Shown here one piece after another: positions 37,600-45,681 of a stretch of DNA of 64,000 bases. The DNA is from an uncultured Collinsella sp. (GTDB lineage: Bacteria > Actinomycetota > Coriobacteriia > Coriobacteriales > Coriobacteriaceae): contig CABUIY010000001.1 in assembly GCA_902491765.1 (NCBI GenBank), forward strand, positions 101,806 to 165,805. The letters run 5' to 3'. The number at the start of each line of letters is the position of its first letter. Position 1 is the first letter of the stretch. A program made the translations under genes and the position numbers. Under the pieces are notes generated by a model, which was not told where the DNA came from, did not search any database, and was given only the letters and a program-made list of their open reading frames with translations.

Positions 37600-38847
37600 C
37601 TAGATCAGGTCCTCCGCATCATCGAAGGCGTCGGTGTCGTGGACACCGCAGAAACGGGAGCCGGGACGAGCCTGGTTGCGGCACTGGATGCCGTCCTCGG
37701 ACACGTACTCGCAGCGGCGGACGTCCCCGTCCTCCTCGTCACCGATCAGGTCGGCGGCGGGCTCCTCGTGAACGGGAACGTTCTTGAGGATGTCGGCGGC
37801 AAGCGTCTCGGACTTGATGTCGATGTGCCAGCCGGTCAGGCGCGCGGCGAGGCGGGCGTTCTGGCCCTCCTTGCCGATGGCGAGGGACAGCTGGTCGTCG
37901 GGCACGATGACGCCGGCGTAGGCCTTCTCCTCGTCGATGAGGACGCGGGTGACCTTGGCGGGCGACAGGGCGTTGGCGACGTAGACGGCAGGATCGGCAT
38001 CCCAAAGGATGACGTCGACGCGCTCGCCACGGAGCTCGCCCACGACAGCGCGAACACGGCTGCCCTTGGGGCCGACGCAGGCGCCCACAGGATCCAGACG
38101 GTCGTCGAGCGAGTGGACGGCGACCTTGGAGCGCTGGCCGGGCTCGCGGGCGATCGACTTGATCTGGACGGTGCCCTCATAGATCTCGGGCACCTCCTGC
38201 TCAAACAGACGACGCATGAGCTCGGGGTGAGTACGGGAGATGACAATCGGCGGACGGCTGTGCTCGCCACGAACCGGCTGCAGGTTGGAGTTGGGGTCGC
38301 GAACGTCGATGATCACGGCCTTGATGTGCTGGTTGTGCAGGTAGCGCTCGCCCATCGGACGCTCGTTGCGCTCGTTCTCGTAACGGCGCTGGTCAAAGTG
38401 CGGAAGCTCGGCCTCGACGCCCTCGCGAATCTTGACGATCGTGAAGTCGGGTGTGGACTGCAGCACGGTACCGCTGATGAGGTCACCGATGCGGCCGGAG
38501 AACTCCTCGTAGATCTGCTCGCGGGCGGAGTTGCGCACGATGGCGTTGATCTCGGCCTTGGCGTGCTGGGCGGCGATGCGGCTCGTGTTCTTGGGAGTGA
38601 CGTCGATCTCCTCGAACTCGGTGAAGTTGCCCTCCTCGTCCATTGAATCGTCGATCGGCTCCAGACGGTAGACGTAGATCTTGCCGGTGGTGCGGTCGAT
38701 GGTCACCTTGGCGCCCCACTCAAGATGCAGGATCTCGGCATAGCTCTTGGCGAGCGACTGCTCCAGGCGGTCGATCAGGTAGAGCTGGTCGATGTGCTTC
38801 TCCTGGCAAAGCTCCATCAGGGCGGACATCATGTCGGATGCTGCCAT
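37600..38847 (-). CDS. nusA: transcription factor NusA with C-terminal Cys/His extension
   Basis: Pausing, termination and antitermination factor on RNA polymerase. The 415 residues show the N-terminal domain, S1 domain, and KH1-KH2 (DPVGACVGPKGSRVRAVVGEL; LSLAIGKEGQNARLAARLTGW). Instead of acidic repeats, the tail after DLIGDEEDG has C-x9-C-x10-C-x2-H (RRCEYVSEDGIQC...FCGVH), which looks like a small zinc-binding module. No separate YlxR gene follows, as it would in many Gram-positives. The start is set at MAASDMMSAL with AAGGAAAG upstream. Confidence 0.95.
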   Translation of the reverse strand: MAASDMMSALMELCQEKHIDQLYLIDRLEQSLAKSYAEILHLEWGAKVTIDRTTGKIYVYRLEPIDDSMDEEGNFTEFEEIDVTPKNTSRIAAQHAKAEINAIVRNSAREQIYEEFSGRIGDLISGTVLQSTPDFTIVKIREGVEAELPHFDQRRYENERNERPMGERYLHNQHIKAVIIDVRDPNSNLQPVRGEHSRPPIVISRTHPELMRRLFEQEVPEIYEGTVQIKSIAREPGQRSKVAVHSLDDRLDPVGACVGPKGSRVRAVVGELRGERVDVILWDADPAVYVANALSPAKVTRVLIDEEKAYAGVIVPDDQLSLAIGKEGQNARLAARLTGWHIDIKSETLAADILKNVPVHEEPAADLIGDEEDGDVRRCEYVSEDGIQCRNQARPGSRFCGVHDTDAFDDAEDLI

Positions 38848-38848
38848 C

Positions 38849-39343
38849 TTACTTTCCTTCCTTCGCGGGCTTGAAGTCATAGGTGGGCTTCAACTTGCAC
38901 TTTTTAACATCGGAAAAATCGAGGGTAACGGACTCGCCGTCCTCGAGCTCGAGGGTCACGTTCGTCTCGGTGGCGGCGGCAATCTTGCCGGCGTACTTGC
39001 GACGGCCCTCGGTGGCGGTGGAGGTGAGCTCGCAGTTCTCGCCCACAAAGCGGGCAAAGTCACGCGGGCGGCGCAGCGGGCGCGCCATACCCGGGCTCGA
39101 CACCTCGAGCGTATAGCTCGAAGAGATGGGGTCGAGCTCCTCAATCACATCGCCGACCCATTTGGTGTTGGCCGTGACGTCATTGAGCGACAGGCTCTGA
39201 CCCTCGGCACCCTCGATACGCACGCGCACGCAGGGGGCCTTGGTGGCACCCACGAGCTCAACGTCGACGATGTCGATATCGTGCTGGGGAGCGACGGCCT
39301 CGAGCGCGTCGATGATCGCCTGCTCGGTCTTGGTCTTGACCAT
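38849..39343 (-). CDS. rimP: ribosome maturation factor RimP
   Basis: A 164-residue 30S maturation factor. The N-terminal domain (IIDALEAVAPQHDIDIVDVELVGA), the SSPGMARPLRRPRDFARFVG block and the C-terminal SH3-like domain (LELEDGESVTLDFSDVKKCKL) match the family. GGAGG lies seven bases before the ATG. It opens the rimP-nusA-infB operon, behind a promoter and an early terminator-like hairpin. Confidence 0.95.
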   Translation of the reverse strand: MVKTKTEQAIIDALEAVAPQHDIDIVDVELVGATKAPCVRVRIEGAEGQSLSLNDVTANTKWVGDVIEELDPISSSYTLEVSSPGMARPLRRPRDFARFVGENCELTSTATEGRRKYAGKIAAATETNVTLELEDGESVTLDFSDVKKCKLKPTYDFKPAKEGK

Positions 39344-39362
39344 TGCGGCACCTCCATCCATA

Positions 39363-39395
39363 CAAAAAAGAAGCGGGGCCGAAACCCCACTTCTT
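39363..39395 (-). terminator. terminator-like hairpin in the rimP-nusA-infB leader
   Basis: On the minus strand AGAAGTGGGG and CCCCGCTTCT form a ten-base-pair stem (one mismatch) around a short loop, followed by TTTTTTG. It lies between the predicted promoter (39422-39450) and the rimP start, so it may attenuate the operon. It is distinct from the leuS terminator further upstream. Confidence 0.75.
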
Positions 39396-39421
39396 TCAAT
39401 TACAACTTCATTTGCAAGCAA

Positions 39422-39450
39422 ACTATACCAATACCTGCACAAACGTGCAA
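39422..39450 (-). promoter_or_regulatory. putative promoter of the rimP-nusA-infB operon
   Basis: TTGCAC and TATAGT are separated by exactly 17 bases on the minus strand, about 80-105 bases before the rimP start. Confidence 0.7.
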
Positions 39451-39534
39451 CCACAACACAAACCCGCAGGTCAGCGTGAGCACAGGTTCTCCACAAGAAA
39501 TGGATAATTGGGTGTTGTCGCAAGTATCCATAAC

Positions 39535-39576
39535 CAAAAAGAGGGGCGACTCCTGCGGAATCGTCCCTCGCTTTTT
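39535..39576 (-). terminator. leuS terminator
   Basis: GAGGGACGA and TCGCCCCTC on the minus strand form a hairpin followed by TTTTTGG, 24 bases past the leuS stop codon. Confidence 0.85.
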
Positions 39577-39599
39577 CATGTCAGCTATGCGCGCAGCGC

Positions 39600-42176
39600 T
39601 TACTTGACAACCAGGTTGACCAGCTTGCCGGGCACGCAGATGGCCTTGACGACCGTCTTGCCCTCGAGCCACTTGGCGACGGCAGCCTCGGCGGCAGCCT
39701 GCATTTCCTCGTTGGAGGCATCGCGGGCCACGTCGATGCGGCCACGAACCTTGCCGAGCACCTGGACGACGATCTGCACCGTGTCCTCGATGGACTCGGC
39801 CAGGTCGAACTCGGGCCAGGCGGCGGTGTAGGCGTTGCCCTCGCAGCCGAGCGCCTCGTGCCACAGCTCGTCGGCCCAGAACGGGCAGATGGGCGCCAGG
39901 ACGCTCACGATGTCCTTGGCCACGCCGTAGCACAGGGCCTTGTCGCGATCAGCGCCCTCGGTGGCGTTGAGGTAGGCGCTCGCCGCGTTGACGAGCTCCA
40001 TGACGGCCGAAATCGCGGTGTTGAACTGGCCGCGGTCGAAGTCTTCGGTGCACTTGGCGATGGTGCGGTGACGCTCGCGATAGAGCTTCATCGCGGTCTC
40101 GTCGAGCGCGGACTTGTCAAAGGCCACGTTGGCGTCGCCGGACTGGACGAGCTGCCAGACGATACGCCAGGCGCGCTTAATGAAGCGGTTAGCGCCCTCG
40201 ACGGCCTTGGGATCCCAGTCGAAGTCCTTCTCGGGCGGGGCGATAAACAGGATCGCCAGACGCATGGTGTCGGCGCCGTAGGGCTCGATGACCGAGCTCG
40301 GGGGCACGACGTTGCCCTTGGACTTGGACATGGTGTCGCCGTTTTCGTCCTTGACCATGCCCTGGCACAACAGGTTGGTGAAGGGCTCGTCAACACTCAG
40401 CAGACCCAGGTCGCGTAGTGCCTTGGTAAAGAAGCGGCTGTAGAGCAGGTGCAAAATGGCGTGCTCGATGCCGCCAATGTAGTTATCGACGGGCATCCAA
40501 CGGTCGGCAGCCTCGCGGGAGAAGGGCAGCTCGGTGTTGTGCGGGTCGGTATAGCGCAGGTAATACCAGCTGGAGCAGGTGAAGGTGTCCATGGTATCGG
40601 TCTCACGCTTGGCCGGGCGGCCGCAGACCGGGCAGGTGGTCTCGTAGAACTCCTTGCACTCGGCGAGGGTCTCGCCGGCGCCCAGGTCCAGGTTCTCGGG
40701 CAGCGTCACCGGCAGCTGGTCCTCGGGCACGGGCACGATTCCGCAGTGCTCGCAGTGGATGGCCGGGATGGGGTTGCCCCAGTAGCGCTGACGGCTGATG
40801 AGCCAGTCGCGCAGACGGAACTCGACCTTGCGACGACCGCAGCCCATGGCCTCGAGGTCGGCCACGATGGCAGCCTCGCCCTCGGAGTGCTTGCCGCCGC
40901 GCATGCCGGTGTACTTGCCGGACTGGACGAGCGTGCCCTCGGCAGCGTGGGCGCAATCCCAGTCGACGGTCTCGGCATGGAAGGTATCGATGGTCTCGCC
41001 GCTGGCCTCGACGGCAGCACGGTCGTCATCGTCCAGGATGATTGGCACAATAGGCAGGTCATACTTGCGGGCGAACTCAAAGTCGCGCTGGTCGCCGCAG
41101 GGAACGGCCATGACGGCGCCGGTGCCGTAGTCGGCCACGACATAATCGGCAACCCACACGGGGACCTTCTCGCCGTTGACGGGGTTCACCACATAGCGGC
41201 CGGTAAAGGCGCCGTGCTTCTCGAGGGTGCCCTGGGCACGCTCGACGGCAGAGATGTGTTTGGAGTCCTCGACGATCTTGGTGACGGCCTCCTCGTACTC
41301 CGTGCCCTCGACGAGCTCGTGCAGGCGCGCGTACTCGGGAGCCAGGACAAAGAAGGAGACACCAAAGAGCGTGTCGGCTCGCGTGGTGAAGACGGTGATC
41401 TTACCCTCCTCGCCCTCGATGGGCTCGCCATCCTTGTCGCACAGGGTAAAGTCGACCTCGGCGCCCTCGGAGCGGCCGATCCAGTTGGCCTGCATCTGCT
41501 TGACGCGCTCAGGCCAGCCGGGGAGCTTCTCCAGGTCGTCGAGCAGCTCCTGAGAGTACTCGGTAATCTTGAAGTACCACTGCTCCAGGTCGCGCTTCTC
41601 GGGCTCGGTGCCGCAGCGCCAGCACTTACCCTCGGTGACCTGTTCGTTGGCCAGAACGGTCTTGCAGGTGGGGCACCAGTTGACCGGGTTCTTCTTGCGG
41701 TAGACCAGGCCCTTTTCCCACATCTTCTCAAAGATCCACTGACCCCAGCGGTAGTAGTCGGGGCTGCAGGTCTTGACCATGCGATCCAGATCGTAGGAGA
41801 AGCCCATGCGCTTCATCGTGGCGAGCGCCTGGTCCATGTTCTTATACGTCCAGGCGGCAGCCTGCGTGTTGTGCTTGATGGCGGCGTTCTCGGCGGGCAG
41901 GCCAAAGGCATCGAAGCCGATGGGGTGCAGCACGTCGTAGCCGCGCATGCGGGCCTGACGGGCCATGGCATCGCCGATGGTATAGTTGCGCGCGTGGCCC
42001 ATGTGCAGGTCGCCCGACGGATACGGGAACATCTCGAGCACGTACTTCTTGGGCTTGCTGTCGTCGGTGTCGACGGCAAAGAGGTTGGAGTCCTCCCAGG
42101 CCTTCATCCACCTGGACTCAATGGCCTGCGCGTCGTAGGCAGGAATCTCGTCCTTATGATCTGTGCAATCGCACAT
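39600..42176 (-). CDS. leuS: leucyl-tRNA synthetase
   Basis: Charges tRNA-Leu. The 858 residues include the HIGH-type motif in FPYPSGDLHMGHARNY, a zinc-type CXXC cluster (NWCPTCKTVLANEQ... CWRCGTEPEKR), the editing insertion (TTRADTLFGVSFFVLAPE), the KMSKS-type motif as TMSKSKGNVV, and the C-terminal domain. The start MCDCTDHKDEIPAYD has AAAGGAG five bases upstream. A 119-bp inverted repeat lies in the leader. Confidence 0.97.
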   Translation of the reverse strand: MCDCTDHKDEIPAYDAQAIESRWMKAWEDSNLFAVDTDDSKPKKYVLEMFPYPSGDLHMGHARNYTIGDAMARQARMRGYDVLHPIGFDAFGLPAENAAIKHNTQAAAWTYKNMDQALATMKRMGFSYDLDRMVKTCSPDYYRWGQWIFEKMWEKGLVYRKKNPVNWCPTCKTVLANEQVTEGKCWRCGTEPEKRDLEQWYFKITEYSQELLDDLEKLPGWPERVKQMQANWIGRSEGAEVDFTLCDKDGEPIEGEEGKITVFTTRADTLFGVSFFVLAPEYARLHELVEGTEYEEAVTKIVEDSKHISAVERAQGTLEKHGAFTGRYVVNPVNGEKVPVWVADYVVADYGTGAVMAVPCGDQRDFEFARKYDLPIVPIILDDDDRAAVEASGETIDTFHAETVDWDCAHAAEGTLVQSGKYTGMRGGKHSEGEAAIVADLEAMGCGRRKVEFRLRDWLISRQRYWGNPIPAIHCEHCGIVPVPEDQLPVTLPENLDLGAGETLAECKEFYETTCPVCGRPAKRETDTMDTFTCSSWYYLRYTDPHNTELPFSREAADRWMPVDNYIGGIEHAILHLLYSRFFTKALRDLGLLSVDEPFTNLLCQGMVKDENGDTMSKSKGNVVPPSSVIEPYGADTMRLAILFIAPPEKDFDWDPKAVEGANRFIKRAWRIVWQLVQSGDANVAFDKSALDETAMKLYRERHRTIAKCTEDFDRGQFNTAISAVMELVNAASAYLNATEGADRDKALCYGVAKDIVSVLAPICPFWADELWHEALGCEGNAYTAAWPEFDLAESIEDTVQIVVQVLGKVRGRIDVARDASNEEMQAAAEAAVAKWLEGKTVVKAICVPGKLVNLVVK

Positions 42177-42202
42177 ATCAGCTCCTTTGTTATCTCGGTT
42201 GG

Positions 42203-42321
42203 GGCGGGGCGCTCTTACCTTTACTCGCTGCTGCGGACAGTCCTGCGCAAGACGAAGAGCACATTTAGTGCTCTTCTTTGCGTGCGGAACTTGCAGCGAG
42301 CAAAGGTAAGAGCGCCCCGCC
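42203..42321. repeat. 119-bp inverted repeat in the leuS leader
   Basis: The outer arms GGCGGGGCGCTCTTACCTTT plus CTCGCTGC match their complements on the other side with one mismatch in about 29 bases, and an inner pair GAAGAGCAC/GTGCTCTTC closes a five-base loop. In RNA this would be a very long interrupted hairpin ending 16 bases before the leuS ribosome site. There is no T run, so it is not a simple terminator. It may be a mobile repeat or a regulatory leader. Confidence 0.7.
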
Positions 42322-42325
42322 ACAT
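42221..42325 (-). other. possible leuS leader peptide ORF within the inverted repeat
   Basis: On the minus strand an ATG at 42325 opens a 34-codon frame that ends at 42221 in the hairpin. Four leucine codons occur, three of them (CTA, CTC, TTG) clustered near the hairpin loop in ALNVLFVL. This is what an attenuating leader peptide for leucine might look like. However, no ribosome site precedes the ATG, and the frame may be chance. Confidence 0.25.
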
Positions 42326-42356
42326 CGTTAACTCGCATGATGATAGCAAATACGAC

Positions 42357-42391
42357 AAGCGAGATGCCTGCGACTTGCAGGCATCTCGCTT
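42357..42391 (-). terminator. perfect 15-bp hairpin downstream of guaB
   Basis: AAGCGAGATGCCTGC and GCAGGCATCTCGCTT pair perfectly around a five-base loop, about 50 bases past the guaB stop. Only a weak T tract follows (GTCGTATTTGC), so it may be a terminator or a 3'-end stabiliser. Confidence 0.6.
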
Positions 42392-42439
42392 TATCTAAAT
42401 AACGTGGTTGAAACTCAACCTTTATGTGAGGCTCTTACC

Positions 42440-43951
42440 TTATCGATAAGATACGGACTGCTGAGAATCCTTCACGACAACGTCGTGGGCGCCGCCTTCG
42501 ACGATGGAGGTAGAGCTGACCAGGGTCAGGCGTGCCTTTTCCTGGAGCTCGGGGATCGAGAGAGCGCCGCAGTTGCACATCGTGGACTTAACCTTGTAAA
42601 GCGTGCCACCCACGCCGTCCTTGAGGGAGCCAGCGTAAGGCACGTAGGAGTCGACGCCCTCGACGAAGCTGAGCTTCGCGGCGCCGCCCAGGTCGTAGCG
42701 CTGCCAGTTGCGGGCACGCGCGGAACCCTCGCCCCAGTACTCCTTCATGTACTGGCCGTTGACGTTGACGCGCTCGGTCGGGCTCTCGTCAAAGCGGGCG
42801 AAGTAACGGCCCAGCATCATAAAGTCGGCACCCATGGCAAGGGCGAGCGTCATGTGGTAGTCGTAGACGATACCGCCGTCGGAGCACACGGGCACGTAGA
42901 CGCCGGTCTCCTCGTAGTACTCGTCGCGAGCACGGCAGACGTCGATCAGCGCGGTGGCCTGGCCACGACCGATACCCTTGGTCTCGCGGGTGATGCAAAT
43001 GGAACCGCCGCCGATACCGACCTTGATAAAGTCGGCGCCGCAGTCTGCCAGGAAGCGGAAGCCCTCGGCGTCGACGACGTTGCCGGCACCGACCTTGACG
43101 TCCTCGCCGTAGTTGGCGCGGATCCACTCGATGGTGCGCTTCTGCCACTCGCTGAAGCCCTCGGAGGAGTCGATGCACAGGACGTCGGCACCGGCCTCAA
43201 TGAGCAGCGGCACGCGCTCAGCATAGTCGCGGGTATTGATACCGGCGCCGACCATGTAGCGCTTATCGCCGTCGAGCAGCTCGTTGGGGTTGGTCTTGTG
43301 GCTGTCGTAGTCCTTGCGGAAGACGATGCCCATGAGGTGATCGTTGTCGTCGACGATGGGCAGGGCGTTGAGCTTGTTGTCCCAGATGACGTCGTTGGCA
43401 ACCTTGAGGCTGATGTTCTTGTCGCCCACGATGAGCTGCTCACGCGGGGTCATGAACTCGGAGACCTTCGTCTGGTGGTCATCGCGACTGGGGCGATAGT
43501 CACGGCTGGTGACGATGCCCAGGAGCTTACCCTTAGGAGTGCCGTCGTCGGTAACCGGCATGGTGGAGTGACCCGTCTTCTCCTTGAGCTCGATGACCTG
43601 TTCCATGGTCATATCGGGGGTCAGCGTGGAATCGGACTGAACGAAGCCAGCCTTGTGATCCTTGACGGCCTTAACCATAGCGGCCTCGGACTCGGCGCTC
43701 TGGGAACCATAAATGAAGGACAGGCCGCCCTCGGTAGCGAGCGCGACACCCATGTCGACGCCCGAGACGGACTGCATGATAGCGGAAACCATGGGGATGT
43801 TCAGGGTGATTGCCGGCTTCTCACCGCGCTTAAAGCGGGTCAGCGGCGTCTTAAGAGAGACGTTGTTGGGGATGCACTGCGAGGACGAGTAACCAGGAAC
43901 CAGCAGATACTCCGAAAACGTGTGGGACTCACCGGGAAAGAACGTAGCCAT
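42440..43951 (-). CDS. guaB: IMP dehydrogenase
   Basis: Oxidises IMP to XMP, the first committed step to GMP. The 503 residues contain the TIM-barrel start (SEYLLVPGYSS), two CBS domains (about 95-215), the catalytic loop GIGGGSICITRETKGIGRG with the active-site Cys, and the substrate-site SDGGIVYDYHMTLALAMGAD. The sequence belongs to the longer, less common IMPDH branch (FIYGSQSAESEAAMV). AAAGGAG precedes the ATG. It is a single gene. Confidence 0.95.
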   Translation of the reverse strand: MATFFPGESHTFSEYLLVPGYSSSQCIPNNVSLKTPLTRFKRGEKPAITLNIPMVSAIMQSVSGVDMGVALATEGGLSFIYGSQSAESEAAMVKAVKDHKAGFVQSDSTLTPDMTMEQVIELKEKTGHSTMPVTDDGTPKGKLLGIVTSRDYRPSRDDHQTKVSEFMTPREQLIVGDKNISLKVANDVIWDNKLNALPIVDDNDHLMGIVFRKDYDSHKTNPNELLDGDKRYMVGAGINTRDYAERVPLLIEAGADVLCIDSSEGFSEWQKRTIEWIRANYGEDVKVGAGNVVDAEGFRFLADCGADFIKVGIGGGSICITRETKGIGRGQATALIDVCRARDEYYEETGVYVPVCSDGGIVYDYHMTLALAMGADFMMLGRYFARFDESPTERVNVNGQYMKEYWGEGSARARNWQRYDLGGAAKLSFVEGVDSYVPYAGSLKDGVGGTLYKVKSTMCNCGALSIPELQEKARLTLVSSTSIVEGGAHDVVVKDSQQSVSYR

Positions 43952-44135
43952 GTTTCTCCTTTTTCCATGCGACCGGTCGGCTGCAGGCCTCGTAGGACCC
44001 AGCCCAACCTTGGGCGCCCAATACTGGGGAAGTATCTTAACGCACTTTGACTGCTACAATGCATGATTTAAGAAGAGCACACGAGGGTTTGACGCTGGCA
44101 TTGCGTTTGCCCAGCAAACACTTTAGCGGGGAGAC

Positions 44136-44495
44136 GTGGAGCACATGGAGTACAAGACGACGGCAAAGTTGGTCATTCAAGCGTGCGACAAGAATCTGCC
44201 GGGCGTATTTGGTCACGGCTGCGTCTTGCTGCTGCAGGGTATTGCCCGCGAGCACTCGCTCAACCGCGCCGCCAAGAGCATGGGCATGGCGTATTCCAAG
44301 GCCTGGCGCATTGTGAACGAGGCCGAAGGGCAGCTGGGCTGCAAACTCATCGAGCGCGACGGCGCCCGCGGATCCACGCTCACGCCGGCCGGCGAGCGAG
44401 CCATCGCGGTCTACGAGGAGCTGCAGGCCGACATCAACCAGGTCATAGCCGCCAAAGCCGACGCCCTCATCGCCACCATCAACCAGAGTAGCTAA
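44136..44495 (+). CDS. ModE-like winged helix-turn-helix regulator
   Basis: A 119-residue protein with the LysR/ModE N-terminal fold (GVLLLQGIAREHSLNRAAKSM-like helix-turn-helix, then GMAYSKAWRIVNEAEGQLGCKLIERDGARGSTLTPAGERAI). It lacks the C-terminal molybdate-binding domain. Such short proteins often regulate molybdenum or formate-related genes, but none are adjacent. The start is a GTG in GGGGAGAC context; an ATG three codons later is the alternative. Its TAA stop lies in the left arm of a long inverted repeat. Confidence 0.82.
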   Translation: MEHMEYKTTAKLVIQACDKNLPGVFGHGCVLLLQGIAREHSLNRAAKSMGMAYSKAWRIVNEAEGQLGCKLIERDGARGSTLTPAGERAIAVYEELQADINQVIAAKADALIATINQSS

Positions 44496-44596
44496 TTTGG
44501 GACGGGGCTTTTTTAGCTACCCATCCAGAGCATTCATGACTCATAGCCAAAAATTGACATTGGGTAGCTAAAAAAGCCCCGTCCCAAATTAGCTAC
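44488..44596. repeat. 36-bp perfect inverted repeats spanning two convergent stop codons
   Basis: The 36-base arms at 44488-44523 and 44561-44596 are exact complements, 37 bases apart. Each arm contains its own inverted repeat (GTAGCTAA...TTAGCTAC) around TTTGGGACGGGGCTTTT. The left arm supplies the TAA of the ModE-like gene and the right arm the TAG of the convergent PLP-fold gene. GGGACGGGGC followed by Ts resembles a terminator in each direction. Confidence 0.9.
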
Positions 44597-45585
44597 TTGC
44601 GGAGGGCGTTGTCTAGGGTGGCGGCCACGATCAGGGGGTTGTCGGTGCCGGCGAAGAGGCGAATGGTGTTCCCCTGTTTGCCGCGTGGGGCCGAAAGGCG
44701 CGTCGTTGCGCCGCCGGCGGGCGATGTGCGAAACTCCCCCGGCAAAGCGTCGAACAGCTCTCCCGCGCTACGCTCGATAAGGTCAAATTCAACTGCCGGG
44801 CCAAAACCATGCTCGAGGATTCCAGTTGCAACCGCATGGTCGGGATGCGAGCTCAGCCCGGGATAGCGCACGTTGCGCACCATCTCGTTGGCGGCCAGAT
44901 ACTCTGCCAGCGCACGGGCGCGGTCGAAATGTGCCTGCATGCGGACGTCGAGCGAGGAAAGCCCGCGCTCCAGCACGTCGGCCTCCTCGGTAGAAAGATC
45001 GAGCGCCGACGCGCCGCACCCCTCGATCAGCGCATGCGCGCACTCGGCAGCGGCATCCACACGATGGCGCTTGAGCTGCGAGCGCGCGACCGAGGCGGCT
45101 ACGAGCTTGCGTGGAGCCTCACCGGCACACACACGGTCGAGTGCCTCAAGGGACAGCACAGCACCTAAACGCAGCGGATCGCACCCAAAGACGCTTGCCA
45201 CGGTGTTATCCACCACGAGCAGCGCACGGGCCTCGCGAGCCGCGCGACCCAGAGCGCGCAGATCGGGCACGCGCAGGCCAAAGCCACCGATTATGTTCAC
45301 AAACCACCACAGGTGCGACCCCTCGGCATCAAACGAAGCATCGAAGCCCTCGGACGCAGCACCAAACGCATCGGCGGACGGATCCTCCACCAGCACAACA
45401 TCCCAGCCATCAAAGCCACGCGCAAACGCTTCGGCAAAGTCGTCCGCAAAGGCCACCAGGCGATCGCTGGGGCGCACAATCCCCAACAGAGACAGCGCCG
45501 CCGGCACATGCGAAGCCGCAACAAGGCGCGCCTCACGCGCGCCGGCTCTCAAAGCCCAGGCATCTTCTAGCTGCTGTACGCCCAT
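44593..45585 (-). CDS. degenerate cystathionine gamma-synthase family PLP-fold protein
   Basis: A 330-residue relative of the Cys/Met-metabolism PLP enzymes (fold type I), shorter than the usual ~390. Recognisable blocks are LLVVDNTVASVFGCDPLRLGA, VRNVRYPGLSSHPDHAVATG and TIRLFAGTDNPLIVAATLDNAL. At the place where the family has S-A-T-K-Y with the PLP lysine, this protein reads LEALDRV, and the N-terminal YxRxxNPT block is absent. Catalysis is therefore doubtful; it may be a non-enzymatic paralogue. AAGGGACGG precedes the ATG. It follows the sucrose gene scrB beyond a terminator. Confidence 0.7.
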   Translation of the reverse strand: MGVQQLEDAWALRAGAREARLVAASHVPAALSLLGIVRPSDRLVAFADDFAEAFARGFDGWDVVLVEDPSADAFGAASEGFDASFDAEGSHLWWFVNIIGGFGLRVPDLRALGRAAREARALLVVDNTVASVFGCDPLRLGAVLSLEALDRVCAGEAPRKLVAASVARSQLKRHRVDAAAECAHALIEGCGASALDLSTEEADVLERGLSSLDVRMQAHFDRARALAEYLAANEMVRNVRYPGLSSHPDHAVATGILEHGFGPAVEFDLIERSAGELFDALPGEFRTSPAGGATTRLSAPRGKQGNTIRLFAGTDNPLIVAATLDNALRK

Positions 45586-45603
45586 ACGGCACCGTCCCTT
45601 CAT

Positions 45604-45643
45604 AAACAAAAACCCACGATGCGGGTGTTCCCCGCATCGTGGG
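45604..45643 (-). terminator. scrB terminator
   Basis: On the minus strand CCCACGATGCGGG and CCCGCATCGTGGG form a perfect 13-bp stem followed by TTTTTGTTT. Confidence 0.9.
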
Positions 45644-45681
45644 CAACGGCTGCAGTATAGCGCCGATATGCGACGAATCGC

